Below are positions 24,415-31,879 of a DNA stretch of 47,023 nt, in pieces. Location: assembly GCA_025352825.1 (NCBI GenBank), contig JANXSG010000186.1:1-47023 (forward strand), read 5' to 3'. A program made the translations under genes and the position numbers. The notes beneath the pieces are model-generated. The model was not told the DNA's origin and searched no databases. It saw nothing but the letters and a program-made list of their open reading frames with translations. This stretch comes from Chthonomonadaceae bacterium (lineage in GTDB: Bacteria > Armatimonadota > Chthonomonadetes > Chthonomonadales > Chthonomonadaceae). How positions within the stretch are numbered: the first letter of the stretch is position 1; each line of letters starts with the position of its first letter.

Positions 24415-24674
24415 TTACTCCGCCTCTCTGCATTCTTGTCAGTTTAAATGCAACGAACGGAGAATGAGTTCCAGGAAATTTGAAGGTTCACCCTCAATCC
24501 CGGCCCTTCTCCCTTCTTCACTCGTTCCTCGTTAGGGAGAAGGGAGCGAATATAGTCGTCATCACTTCGCAATAGAATAATCTAAATGCGAAGTGAAAAC
24601 ATAATCGCATTTGCTCCTCTCTCCCTCTGAGGCACGAGGGAATCAGGGAGAGATGCCGGGAGTGAGGGTACAAC
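24415..24674. repeat. Composite palindromic repeat region between the sigma operon and the redoxin operon
   Basis: Two dispersed-family palindromes (24486-24542 and 24607-24668) are arranged so that CACCCTCAATCCCGG at the left and CCGGGAGTGAGGGT at the right are inverted. Between them is a perfect 10-bp hairpin, TCACTTCGCA/TGCGAAGTGA (24562-24596). This may be one nested element about 180 bp long. It lies between the end of the anti-sigma gene and the redoxin operon promoter; I see no clear ECF promoter motif. Confidence 0.65.
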
Positions 24675-24926
24675 TTACTTAAGCTGCGCAGCGGCTAGCG
24701 CCTTGGTAACACGCTCTAGAAGAGAAGCAGGGAGATCGATTTTAGCAATTTTTTCGCGAACCGACCGAATTATTTGCGCTTCGAATTGATACTCCCCGGC
24801 GCACTCCTGACATGTTTTGAGATGTTCCTGAACTTTCACGATCTGCTCCGAAGTCAGTTCCCGATCAAGGTAGTCGTCTAAGAGGCTGAAAACATGTTCG
24901 CACATGTAGCGGCCGATCGATGTCAT
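24675..24926 (-). CDS. Zinc-finger anti-sigma factor (83 aa), downstream of the ECF gene
   Basis: A ZAS/zf-HC2 domain: MCEHVFSLLDDYLDRELTS with Cys at 9, then EHLKTCQECAGEYQFE giving H-x3-C-x2-C. This is the zinc-binding anti-sigma fold that holds the sigma factor inactive and often responds to oxidants through the Cys. The gene begins inside the stop of the sigma gene (ATGA, 24923-24926). There is no membrane segment, so it is a soluble anti-sigma factor, like RsrA. It is a paralogue of the protein upstream of the sigma gene. Confidence 0.88.
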   Translation of the reverse strand: MTSIGRYMCEHVFSLLDDYLDRELTSEQIVKVQEHLKTCQECAGEYQFEAQIIRSVREKIAKIDLPASLLERVTKALAAAQLK

Positions 24927-25528
24927 CGTAGTGCCCCGCTTTCTTCCTTAAGCGATTGCACGATGTTATTTTCAACTGCAAGATCCCAGAGTGATTTTTG
25001 AAGCAGCTTGCGCCCACGATGAAGCCTGGAGCGAACCGTTCCAACGGGAATATCAATAATATCAGCTATTTCCTGATACGATATCTCTTCCAGGAAATAG
25101 AGAGCACATACCAGCCGATAGTCAAATGGAAGCGATTCGATCGCCTGCTTTATCTGATCGATACTCATCCTATCCAGCACAAGTTCGGCGGGGTTATCAA
25201 ATTTTCGATGCAGTCCTTCTTTAGCCGTATGGGTATATAGATACAGGTCTTCGGCATCCTCCAGCGCGGTGACTTTAGGTTCTCGCTGCCGTTTTCTATG
25301 CAGACTATGGGCACAGTTCACAACTATTCGGAAGAACCAGGCCTTAAAATTGGTACCGAGTTGAAAACTGCCAAAACCACGAAAAGCAAGAAGTGCGGCT
25401 TCCTGAACCAGGTCCTCCGCCTCTTCTTTATTCCCCGACATGTGATATGCCATGGCATATGATTTAGCAAGCACAGGTTCCAGGAGGGCATTAAAAGTCT
25501 CAGCAGATCCTTTGGCTAGCATCTCCAT
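24923..25528 (-). CDS. ECF RNA polymerase sigma factor (201 aa)
   Basis: Region 2 is seen in LAKSYAMAYHMSGNKEEAED, LVQEAALLAFRGFGSF and NFKAWFFRIVVNCAHSLHRK; region 4 in LPFDYRLVCALYFLEEISYQ, EIADIIDIPVGTVRSRLHRG and RKLLQKSLW. It therefore directs transcription of its own regulon. ATG 25528 shares one base with the stop of the upstream anti-sigma gene (TAATG), and its stop overlaps the next anti-sigma gene. The presence of soluble zinc anti-sigma factors on both sides suggests redox control. The redoxin/cytochrome/molybdoenzyme operon and Met-rich peptide gene lie just downstream on the same strand and are candidate targets. Confidence 0.93.
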   Translation of the reverse strand: MEMLAKGSAETFNALLEPVLAKSYAMAYHMSGNKEEAEDLVQEAALLAFRGFGSFQLGTNFKAWFFRIVVNCAHSLHRKRQREPKVTALEDAEDLYLYTHTAKEGLHRKFDNPAELVLDRMSIDQIKQAIESLPFDYRLVCALYFLEEISYQEIADIIDIPVGTVRSRLHRGRKLLQKSLWDLAVENNIVQSLKEESGALR

Positions 25529-25788
25529 TAATGATTGTCCTTATTTCCTGACTCTAATTCGAGCAGTTGTTCAATTCGCTCGTAGATATCGATAGGTAAT
25601 ATGATCCTATTGAATTTTGCCCGTATACCATCAAGCGTCTCTTTTTCAAACTTAAATTTCTTTGAACAAGATTGGCACAGTTTGACATGCCTTTCAACGC
25701 GTACTAACTCGGTTGAAGAAAGCTCTCTGTCCAGATAATCATCCAGCCGTTTAATTGCGTCGTTACAAGAGTAAATAGTGAGCAGCAT
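25528..25788 (-). CDS. Zinc-finger anti-sigma-like protein (86 aa), upstream of the ECF gene
   Basis: Residues 8-41 follow the ZAS pattern: CNDAIKRLDDYLDRELSSTE, then RHVKLCQSCSKKF with H-x3-C-x2-C. The rest is a short helical tail, and no membrane helix is visible. It is about one third identical to the anti-sigma protein downstream of the sigma gene, especially DDYLDREL. Its stop overlaps the sigma start by one base. One sigma factor with two such proteins is unusual; they may sense different signals or form a heterodimer. Confidence 0.82.
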   Translation of the reverse strand: MLLTIYSCNDAIKRLDDYLDRELSSTELVRVERHVKLCQSCSKKFKFEKETLDGIRAKFNRIILPIDIYERIEQLLELESGNKDNH

Positions 25789-26097
25789 AAGCGTATAACC
25801 TCGAAACTTATTGTAGCAGGAATCATCTCTTCATGTATTAACATTCTATAATGCTCAATAATCTTAAGAAGTTCCTGCGTTCACCTAACCCCCGACCCTC
25901 ACAAGTGTCTTTTATCGAATACCTGACTCCAGATATTAAACCACAGAGACAGTAGAGTAGAGGAGGGTAAATTGATTGTGAGATCAAAACCATAGGGAAT
26001 TCTTAAAAAATGATCGGAGTAAACGATTCTGATAAGCATTTCTTAGCGAACTCTGTGTCTCTGCAGTTCAATAAACAAGTTTTGGGTATTAGCAGCC

Positions 26098-26177
26098 TTT
26101 ATCTAACGCTACTGCCCCCGGCCTCTTCCCTCCGAGAAACGAGGGGATCAGGGAAGGGGGTCAGGGAGTTAGATAAA
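26098..26177. repeat. Palindromic element with 10-bp perfect terminal repeats
   Basis: TTTATCTAAC (26098-26107) and GTTAGATAAA (26168-26177) are perfect complements flanking a dispersed-repeat core (TGCCCCCGGCCTCTTCCCTC, a loop, then GGGGATCAGGGAAGGGGGT). The loop GAGAAACGAGGGGATCAGGG resembles the copy at 24630-24650. This 80-bp unit shows clear boundaries and may define the mobile form of the family. Confidence 0.65.
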
Positions 26178-26226
26178 AAATTGAACAGATTAATTTGAGT
26201 TATGATGTAACCACATTAAATATTCA

Positions 26227-26255
26227 TTGACACAGGTTGAAAAATCTGGTACACT
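26227..26255 (+). promoter_or_regulatory. Promoter of the infC-rpmI-rplT-pheST genes
   Basis: TTGACA (26227-26232), a 17-bp spacer and TACACT (26250-26255, 4 of 6). The transcript would start near 26262, leaving about 80 bases before infC. Confidence 0.65.
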
Positions 26256-26342
26256 ACTGGCTGTCTGACGAGTAAGATTCTGTGTCGGAATCGTAGCCGT
26301 GAATCATTTACGCGTCTATGTGTTTTCGTCGGAGGGGCATCT

Positions 26343-26882
26343 ATCAACAAAGATTTTCGTGTAAACGAACAGATACTACGCGGCCCGCGCGAAACCAGAG
26401 TTCGCGACGTCCGTGTCATCGATGATGAAGGCCAGGCGTTAGGCATTTTGAATGCTCGCGATGCGCTGATTCTCGCTCAAGAAAAGGGATTGGATCTGAT
26501 TGAGGTAGCTCCTCAGGCCCAGCCGCCGGTTTGCCGAATCATGGATTACGGCAAGTATAAATATGAGCAGGGCAAGCGAGAGCGCGAACAGCACAAAAAG
26601 CAAAAGCAAGGTGAACTGAAAGATATTCGCATTGACCCTAGATATGGTATGATTGGCGACCATGATCTGCAGGTTAAAGTTAAAAATATCATTAAGTTTC
26701 TCGAAGATGGCGATAAGGTCAAAGTTGTTTTTCGGTTCTCCGGAAGGCAGATCACTCACCCAGAATTAGGGAAACAGAAGCTTGATGAAATCATAGGGAT
26801 GATTGCCAATGTTGGCCAGGTTGAAAGACCTCCGACCATGGAAGGCCGTCTTATGATTATGATTCTAAGCCCAAAAGCGTAG
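26343..26882 (+). CDS. infC: Translation initiation factor IF-3 (179 aa), ATC start codon
   Basis: The frame is homologous to IF-3 well upstream of the first ATG: INKDFRVNEQILRGPRETRV, RDVRVIDDEGQALGIL, then NARDALILAQEKGLDLIEVA and the C-terminal domain (KDIRIDPRYGMIGDHDLQVK, HPELGKQKLDEI). There is no in-frame ATG, GTG or TTG at this end. The codon ATC at 26343, seven bases after GGAGG, aligns with the start of Bacillus IF-3 (SKDFIINEQI). IF-3 binds the 30S subunit and rejects non-canonical start codons, so infC genes with AUU or AUC starts repress themselves. It is first of the infC-rpmI-rplT set. Confidence 0.92.
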   Translation: MNKDFRVNEQILRGPRETRVRDVRVIDDEGQALGILNARDALILAQEKGLDLIEVAPQAQPPVCRIMDYGKYKYEQGKREREQHKKQKQGELKDIRIDPRYGMIGDHDLQVKVKNIIKFLEDGDKVKVVFRFSGRQITHPELGKQKLDEIIGMIANVGQVERPPTMEGRLMIMILSPKA

Positions 26883-27017
26883 CATTGGGTGTGCAGATTA
26901 TGTGTTAACATTTTCTGATTCTTGAGTTCGTGTGGTTAAACGAAGCGACATGCATTTTCCGTTTTGTAAGTATGAGTCCGGCAGTGCCGGAATTTAAATT
27001 TGAGGTTTTGTTTTACA

Positions 27018-27224
27018 ATGAAAATAAAGATAAAGACCCGTAAATCCGTGGTCAAACGCTTTACGAAAAGCGGTACGGGCAAATTGATGCGCGGTAAATG
27101 TGGTATGAACCACTTGATGGCAAAAAAAGATCCGAACCGTAAGCGCAATCTTAATACTGATTCTGAACTCTTCCCCGGTGACAAAAAGCGGATCGTACGC
27201 ATGCTGGGTAAAGGTCTTGGCTAA
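27018..27224 (+). CDS. rpmI: 50S ribosomal protein L35 (68 aa)
   Basis: The start MKIKIKTRKSVVKRFTKSG is chosen over an ATG six codons upstream because L35 begins with the MxKxKTxK pattern. GAGG lies 12-15 bases upstream of it. The rest (GKCGMNHLMAKKDPNRKRNL, PGDKKRIVRMLG) is typical. Its order infC-rpmI-rplT is the classic bacterial operon. Confidence 0.95.
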   Translation: MKIKIKTRKSVVKRFTKSGTGKLMRGKCGMNHLMAKKDPNRKRNLNTDSELFPGDKKRIVRMLGKGLG

Positions 27225-27305
27225 TTTTACTCGCTTGATCTCAGGGTATATATTAATATCTGCCTTGTAATCGTATATTTTACTTCGTAGAAAGGAGCAT
27301 CTCCT

Positions 27306-27689
27306 ATGCCGCGCGTTAAACGTGGAACGATGACCCATAAGCGCCATAAGAAGGTGCTGGAAACAGCAAAGGGATATTGGGGCGGCAAACGCTCACTCTT
27401 CAAAACTGCGCACGAGCAGTACATGAAGTCGGGCAACTATGCCTATCGCGACCGCCGCAACAAGAAACGTGAGATCCGCAGTTTGTGGATTGTTCGAATC
27501 AACGCAGCATGCCGTGCAGAAGGTATGCAGTACTGCCGATTTATTGAAGGACTCACCAAAGCAGGAATTGGCCTAGATCGTAAGGTGCTGGCTGAAATGG
27601 CTGTGAGCGATCCTGCAACGTTTACGCAGCTCGTCGCCCAGGCGGCGAGCGCGCTGACAACTGCGGGAGAATCCCTGAGCGCTGCTTAG
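27306..27689 (+). CDS. rplT: 50S ribosomal protein L20 (127 aa)
   Basis: The start [19 protein letters not shown] and the conserved [53 protein letters not shown] and [11 protein letters not shown] identify L20, which binds 23S rRNA early in assembly and in many bacteria represses this operon. AGAAAGGAG precedes the ATG at 27306. The C-terminal extension of about ten residues ([12 protein letters not shown]) is mild. Confidence 0.96.
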   Translation: MPRVKRGTMTHKRHKKVLETAKGYWGGKRSLFKTAHEQYMKSGNYAYRDRRNKKREIRSLWIVRINAACRAEGMQYCRFIEGLTKAGIGLDRKVLAEMAVSDPATFTQLVAQAASALTTAGESLSAA

Positions 27690-27733
27690 TTCACGCAAAG
27701 CAGTCTGTTACTTAGTCCAGCGACTTATTCTAA

Positions 27734-27788
27734 GACGCTCCATCCTCTTTTCTCCCATAGTGATCCTGGAGAACTGTGGACGGAGCGT
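27734..27788 (+). other. Structured leader between rplT and pheS
   Basis: ACGCTCCATCC pairs with GGACGGAGCGT at 10 of 11 positions, enclosing an inner hairpin TTCTCC/GGAGAA. It precedes pheS by 25 bases. No T-box motif and no strong T-run are visible, so an attenuator is possible but not shown. Confidence 0.5.
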
Positions 27789-27812
27789 TTCTGTGTTTGG
27801 AGGAGATTGATT

Positions 27813-28796
27813 GTGTCCGATGCCATAAAGTCACTTGTCGACTCAGCAACTAGTGAGCTTCGTGCTGCCACTTCCACAGCTGACCTGGCAGCCGTCGAAA
27901 CAAAATATCTTGGGCGTAAAGGCAGCATCAACGAACTCCGTAAAATGATTGGTACTCTCAGTGCTGAGAAACGGCCTGTATTTGGCGCTCGAATTAACGA
28001 AGCTGCCGCGACTCTGAATCTGGTCATAGATTCTGTCAGCAGCACGCTTAAATCAGGTGAGCTCACCTCTCGTCTTGAAAGCGAGAGCATTGATGTTACT
28101 TTGTCGGGTAGACCTTTTCCGGAAGGTGGGCTGCATCCCCTCACACGTACCTCGGATAGAATAAAATCGGTACTTTCTGCAATGGGATTTGAGTTCGTGG
28201 ACGGGCCAGAATTGGAGGACTATGCCTTCAACTTTGCAGCGCTAAACTATCCTGAAGATCATCCTGCGATGGATGAGCAGAGTTCCTTTTTTGTATCCGA
28301 TTCAAAACTTCTGCGCACACAAACTACGGCGCTGCAAGGCAGAATGATGAAAGAACGGAGGCCTCCATTTCGATTTGCAACCATTGGGAGATGCTTTCGA
28401 TATGAAGCCGTCGATGCCACACATCATCACACTTTTCACCAGATCGATGTGTTCATGGTGGATGAGAAAATTAGTATGGCAGATCTGAAAGGAACATTAG
28501 CCGCATTTACACGGGCTATGTTTGGCTCCGAGACTCTCGTGCGGTTTCGGCCAGATTTCTTTCCGTTCGTAGAGCCCGGAGTAGACTACGCCATCCGCTG
28601 GAAAGGCCGCTGGCTCGAACTGGGCGGTGCAGGCCTTATTCATCCCAACATTCTTAGAGCACACGGAATAAATACAGACAAATACAGCGGATTTGCTTTT
28701 GGCCTGGGCGTCGAAAGAGCGCATATGATCGAAACTGGGGTGGACGATCTCCGTCTCTATCTCGAAAACGATATGCGGTTTTTGAAACAGTTCTAG
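27813..28796 (+). CDS. pheS: Phenylalanyl-tRNA synthetase alpha subunit (327 aa)
   Basis: The GTG at 27813 is chosen because GGAGGAG lies seven bases upstream; a TTG at 27807 is too close to it. An N-terminal coiled coil (residues 1-75) binds tRNA, with the class II core after it: motif 2 at GRCFRYEAVDATHHHTFHQI, RFRPDFFPFVEPGVDYAI, and motif 3 at YSGFAFGLGVERAHMI. Together with PheT it charges tRNA-Phe. It lies after rplT, a common order in bacteria. Confidence 0.96.
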   Translation: MSDAIKSLVDSATSELRAATSTADLAAVETKYLGRKGSINELRKMIGTLSAEKRPVFGARINEAAATLNLVIDSVSSTLKSGELTSRLESESIDVTLSGRPFPEGGLHPLTRTSDRIKSVLSAMGFEFVDGPELEDYAFNFAALNYPEDHPAMDEQSSFFVSDSKLLRTQTTALQGRMMKERRPPFRFATIGRCFRYEAVDATHHHTFHQIDVFMVDEKISMADLKGTLAAFTRAMFGSETLVRFRPDFFPFVEPGVDYAIRWKGRWLELGGAGLIHPNILRAHGINTDKYSGFAFGLGVERAHMIETGVDDLRLYLENDMRFLKQF

Positions 28797-28893
28797 TTAT
28801 CCGATTATGACTCGGCACTAAAGTACCGGTCTGGATTTGCAAAGCCCATCTTCGGTCGCAGGCTCCCTGCATGGGCTAAGATTCGTGGATTTG

Positions 28894-28955
28894 TCACCCC
28901 CTCTCCCTTGCGAGCTATCGAGCAACATGGGAGAGAGGGACGGGGGGGGTGAGGT
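28894..28955. repeat. Dispersed palindromic repeat that supplies the pheT ribosome-binding site
   Basis: TCACCCCCTCTCCC, the loop TTGCGAGCTATCGAGCAACA, then GGGAGAGAGGGACGGGG and GGGTGAGGT. The terminal GGTGAGGT ends seven bases before the pheT ATG, so the repeat provides the Shine-Dalgarno sequence. A 26-base segment (28899-28924) is inverted relative to 6765-6790. Confidence 0.75.
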
Positions 28956-28962
28956 AAATACA

Positions 28963-31053
28963 ATGCGTGTACCATTAGAGTGGTTAAAAACATTAGTCGC
29001 GGTGGAGGCATCGGCAGAAGAGGTCGCTACCCGAGTCACCATGGGCGGCCTCGAAGTGGAGGGTATTGAGGATTCTCCTACTGGCCCGGTGCTGGATGTC
29101 TACATCACTCCGAATAGAGGAGACTGTCTATCGATGCTGGGTGTCGCGCGCGAAGTAGCTGCGCTGTACGATCTTCCACTCAACATTCCTGTACCAACAG
29201 TATCTACACCTGGTGGCGAGATATTAAAATTTACATCGGTGGAAATTCAAGCACCGGATTTATGCCCGAGATATTCGGCACGGTTGGTCAGAAATATAAA
29301 AGTCGGTCCGTCGCCCTCCTGGATGCAGCAGAGGTTGGAAGCAGCCGGTCAGCGAGCGATTAATAACGTGGTAGATGTCACTAACTATGTAATGCTGGAA
29401 CTCGGGCAGCCACTGCATGCATTTGATCATGACAAGCTAGCTGGCGGTCGTATAGTAGTTCGGCGTGCAAGGCCAGATGAGACGATTAGAACTTTAGATG
29501 GAGAAGATCGCAAGCTTCATCCAGAAGTGTTGGTAATCGCTGATGCTGAAAACCCGGTGGCAGTAGCCGGGCTAATGGGTGGCGCTGATGCCGAGGTAAG
29601 CAGTACTACCACCCACATTTTGCTGGAGTCGGCTAACTTCAACCCTCTCTCTATTCGGCGCGGTTCCCGAACTCTCAATTTACGCACGGAAGCCTCGTAT
29701 CGGTATGAACGTGTAGTCGATCCAGAAATTGCTCATCGAGCAGTTGATAGAGCCTGCGAGCTTCTTCAATTGATGGGGCAGGCCGGAGTAGTCCCCGGAG
29801 TGATAGATATCTATCCTGGTAAGACATCTTCGCGCTCTATAGATGTTCGTGTATCTCGGGCGGGTGAGCTGTTAGGAATGGAAATAGATTTCGCAATTGC
29901 TTCCGATTGTTTGAGAAGGCTAGGATTCAAATACACCAATGATAGCGATTTGGTACACGTCGAAATCCCATCATTCCGAACCGATATCATTCTTGAAGAA
30001 GATCTGGTAGAGGAGATTGGGCGAATTCATGGATATGAAAATATTCCTGAGCGTCTTCCTCTTGGCGTTACTACGCGAGGTGGTGACAGCACAGATGGCC
30101 GTTTCATCACCGAACTAAAAAATATTCTAGCCGGAAGTGGACTGCAAGAGGTGGTGACGCACAGTTTAACTGGCCCATCGCTATACGATACTCCAAACGA
30201 TATTAAGATGAGAGTTCCAGTGAGAAATGCTCTTTCCAGTGAGATCAGCGGCCTTCGTCGTTCGCTTCTGCCTTCTCTGCTGAATGCAGCATCACATAAC
30301 GCTGCTCACGGGCAGCAAGCGCTAGCAATATTTGAGATTGGTCATGTTTGGCAGAGGGAGGAAAACTCTGCTCCAATGAGTGATATTGATCCTCAGGAGT
30401 TTACCGCTATCGGAGGACTTTTGTGCGGTTCCCTAGTATCTACGGCATGGGATAAAAGCAGTCGATCTCCCGCTGCAGATTTTAGCACGGCGCGAGGTCT
30501 GATCGAAAAACTTATGCATTCGCTTCATATTTCGAACTGCCGATTTGAACCCTTAGGCAAGTTGACGGAAGAGATGCCACATATGCATCCCGGACGTTCA
30601 GCTGTGATCAAGCTGGGTGAAGGAACAATCATTGGTGTGGTAGGCGAGCTCCACCCATCACTTGCAGATAGAGTGGGGCTAAAAGCTCGTATAATGCTAT
30701 TTGAGATGGATATGAGGGACATCCAGAAAAGTGCGTCGAAGCAAGTCAGCAGATTTATTCCAATTTCAAAGTTCCCGTCAGTTATGAGAGATGTTGCTCC
30801 GAGAGTGACTCTGAACATACCCTATGAGGATTTAAAATCGGCTGTACTATCCGCTCACGTAGAACTTCTGGAAGATATTAAATTGACGGATATATTTCAG
30901 GGTTCGCCTCTGCCGGAGGGAATGAAGAGCTGTACTCTTTCACTAACGTTTCGATCGTCCGATAGAACACTTACAGAGTCAGAAATCACCGAAGGAATGA
31001 ACAAAATTAGAACCGCGTTAACGGAATGCTGCAGCGCTGTATTTGCATCTTAG
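28963..31053 (+). CDS. pheT: Phenylalanyl-tRNA synthetase beta subunit, lacking the tRNA-binding OB domain (696 aa)
   Basis: The start MRVPLEWLKTLV is the normal PheT start, seven bases after GAGGT. After the B1 part (TMGGLEVEGIEDS) the chain passes directly to LDVYITPNRGDCLSMLGVAR. The EMAP-like OB domain of about 100 residues that usually sits between these in the 795-residue enzyme is missing. The B3/B4 editing domain (NNVVDVTNYVMLELGQPLHA), B5 and catalytic-like domain, and C-terminal anticodon-binding FDX-ACB domain (KFPSVMRDVAPRVTL to the end) are present. An upstream in-frame ATG (28837) lies in a repeat and is rejected. Confidence 0.94.
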   Translation: MRVPLEWLKTLVAVEASAEEVATRVTMGGLEVEGIEDSPTGPVLDVYITPNRGDCLSMLGVAREVAALYDLPLNIPVPTVSTPGGEILKFTSVEIQAPDLCPRYSARLVRNIKVGPSPSWMQQRLEAAGQRAINNVVDVTNYVMLELGQPLHAFDHDKLAGGRIVVRRARPDETIRTLDGEDRKLHPEVLVIADAENPVAVAGLMGGADAEVSSTTTHILLESANFNPLSIRRGSRTLNLRTEASYRYERVVDPEIAHRAVDRACELLQLMGQAGVVPGVIDIYPGKTSSRSIDVRVSRAGELLGMEIDFAIASDCLRRLGFKYTNDSDLVHVEIPSFRTDIILEEDLVEEIGRIHGYENIPERLPLGVTTRGGDSTDGRFITELKNILAGSGLQEVVTHSLTGPSLYDTPNDIKMRVPVRNALSSEISGLRRSLLPSLLNAASHNAAHGQQALAIFEIGHVWQREENSAPMSDIDPQEFTAIGGLLCGSLVSTAWDKSSRSPAADFSTARGLIEKLMHSLHISNCRFEPLGKLTEEMPHMHPGRSAVIKLGEGTIIGVVGELHPSLADRVGLKARIMLFEMDMRDIQKSASKQVSRFIPISKFPSVMRDVAPRVTLNIPYEDLKSAVLSAHVELLEDIKLTDIFQGSPLPEGMKSCTLSLTFRSSDRTLTESEITEGMNKIRTALTECCSAVFAS

Positions 31054-31092
31054 CATTTATTCGAATGAATTTAGAAAGGGGAAATAAAGAGA

Positions 31093-31803
31093 TTGCCCGG
31101 GCAAAAACCAATTCGAGTATTAGTGTGGGATGAAAAGCCATCACATGCACCTAAAAGCGTCTATCCTGAAAGCATTAATGGCGCCGTTGCCAAAGGTTTA
31201 AATGAACTTGGTGACGGACATATCAAAGCAGTCATGGCCAATATAGAGGAACTAGAGCAAGGAGTCAGCGAGCACACTCTTTCGCAGACAGACGTTTTAA
31301 TCTGGTGGGGTCATGCCAGGCATGGAGAAGTTCAGGAGAGCACAGCATCCCGAGTGTACCATGCCGTGCACGATAGAGGAATGGGTTTCATTGCTCTCCA
31401 CTCCGCACACTATTCCAAGCCATTTCAGTGGGTGGTAAAGTGTTCGGGTAATCTGGGCGGTTGGCGTGAAGCCACTCCTGCAGACACAGAAGAAATCACA
31501 GTGTGTGCCCCGCGACATCCCATTGCAAAAGGAGTGGAAGATTTTATGCTGGATCAGGAAGAGATGTACGCCGCACCATTCGATACTCCTGCTCCACACG
31601 CAGTGGTTTTCCAGTCGTTCTTCCCCATGGGTGGAGAGTATTTTCCAACGGGTATATGCTGGCAGTTAGGCGAGGGTAAACATCCCCATGCTGGCAGGGC
31701 GTTTTATTTTCGGCCTGGGCATGAAACATATCCCACCTATTTCGACCCGAATGTGAAGGTGATCCTTAAGAATGCAGTTCTGTGGTGTGCCAAGAGAGTA
31801 TAA
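31093..31803 (+). CDS. ThuA-like protein (236 aa)
   Basis: The product is a ThuA/glutamine amidotransferase-like fold: RVLVWDEKPSH at the start, then LIWWGHARHGEVQES, GFIALHSAHYSKPFQ, HPIAKGVEDF, QEEMYAAPFD and GRAFYFRPGHETYPTYFDP. ThuA proteins are associated with sugar utilisation in rhizobia; the reaction is unknown. There is no ATG near the conserved start; the TTG at 31093 has AAAGGGG about 12 bases upstream. The gene follows pheT by 39 bases and may be cotranscribed. Confidence 0.87.
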   Translation: MPGQKPIRVLVWDEKPSHAPKSVYPESINGAVAKGLNELGDGHIKAVMANIEELEQGVSEHTLSQTDVLIWWGHARHGEVQESTASRVYHAVHDRGMGFIALHSAHYSKPFQWVVKCSGNLGGWREATPADTEEITVCAPRHPIAKGVEDFMLDQEEMYAAPFDTPAPHAVVFQSFFPMGGEYFPTGICWQLGEGKHPHAGRAFYFRPGHETYPTYFDPNVKVILKNAVLWCAKRV

Positions 31804-31879
31804 AGAACTATTACTGCCTTGCTCAGCCTACATCATATGGATGGACTGGGTTGACTTAAATTGGTGAAAGGAGATAGAT

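Larger units (their letters stand above)
25789..26342. other. Divergent intergenic region with repeats and the infC promoter
   Basis: It holds a half-copy of the dispersed repeat (CACCTAACCCCCGACCCTC, 25882-25900), inverted CAGAGACA-type repeats (ACCACAGAGACAG at 25940-25952 against CTGTGTCTCTGCAG at 26052-26065), the palindrome at 26098-26177 and the infC promoter at 26227-26255. A frame at 26010-26198 is not supported as a gene. Confidence 0.55.

Noticed and set aside
27690-27812. T-box or L20-type leader before pheS
   Set aside because: A paired stem is present, but no T-box consensus and no clear terminator with T-run.
28837-28962. Longer PheT start at ATG 28837
   Set aside because: The extra 42 codons are read through the dispersed repeat and do not belong to the PheT family.
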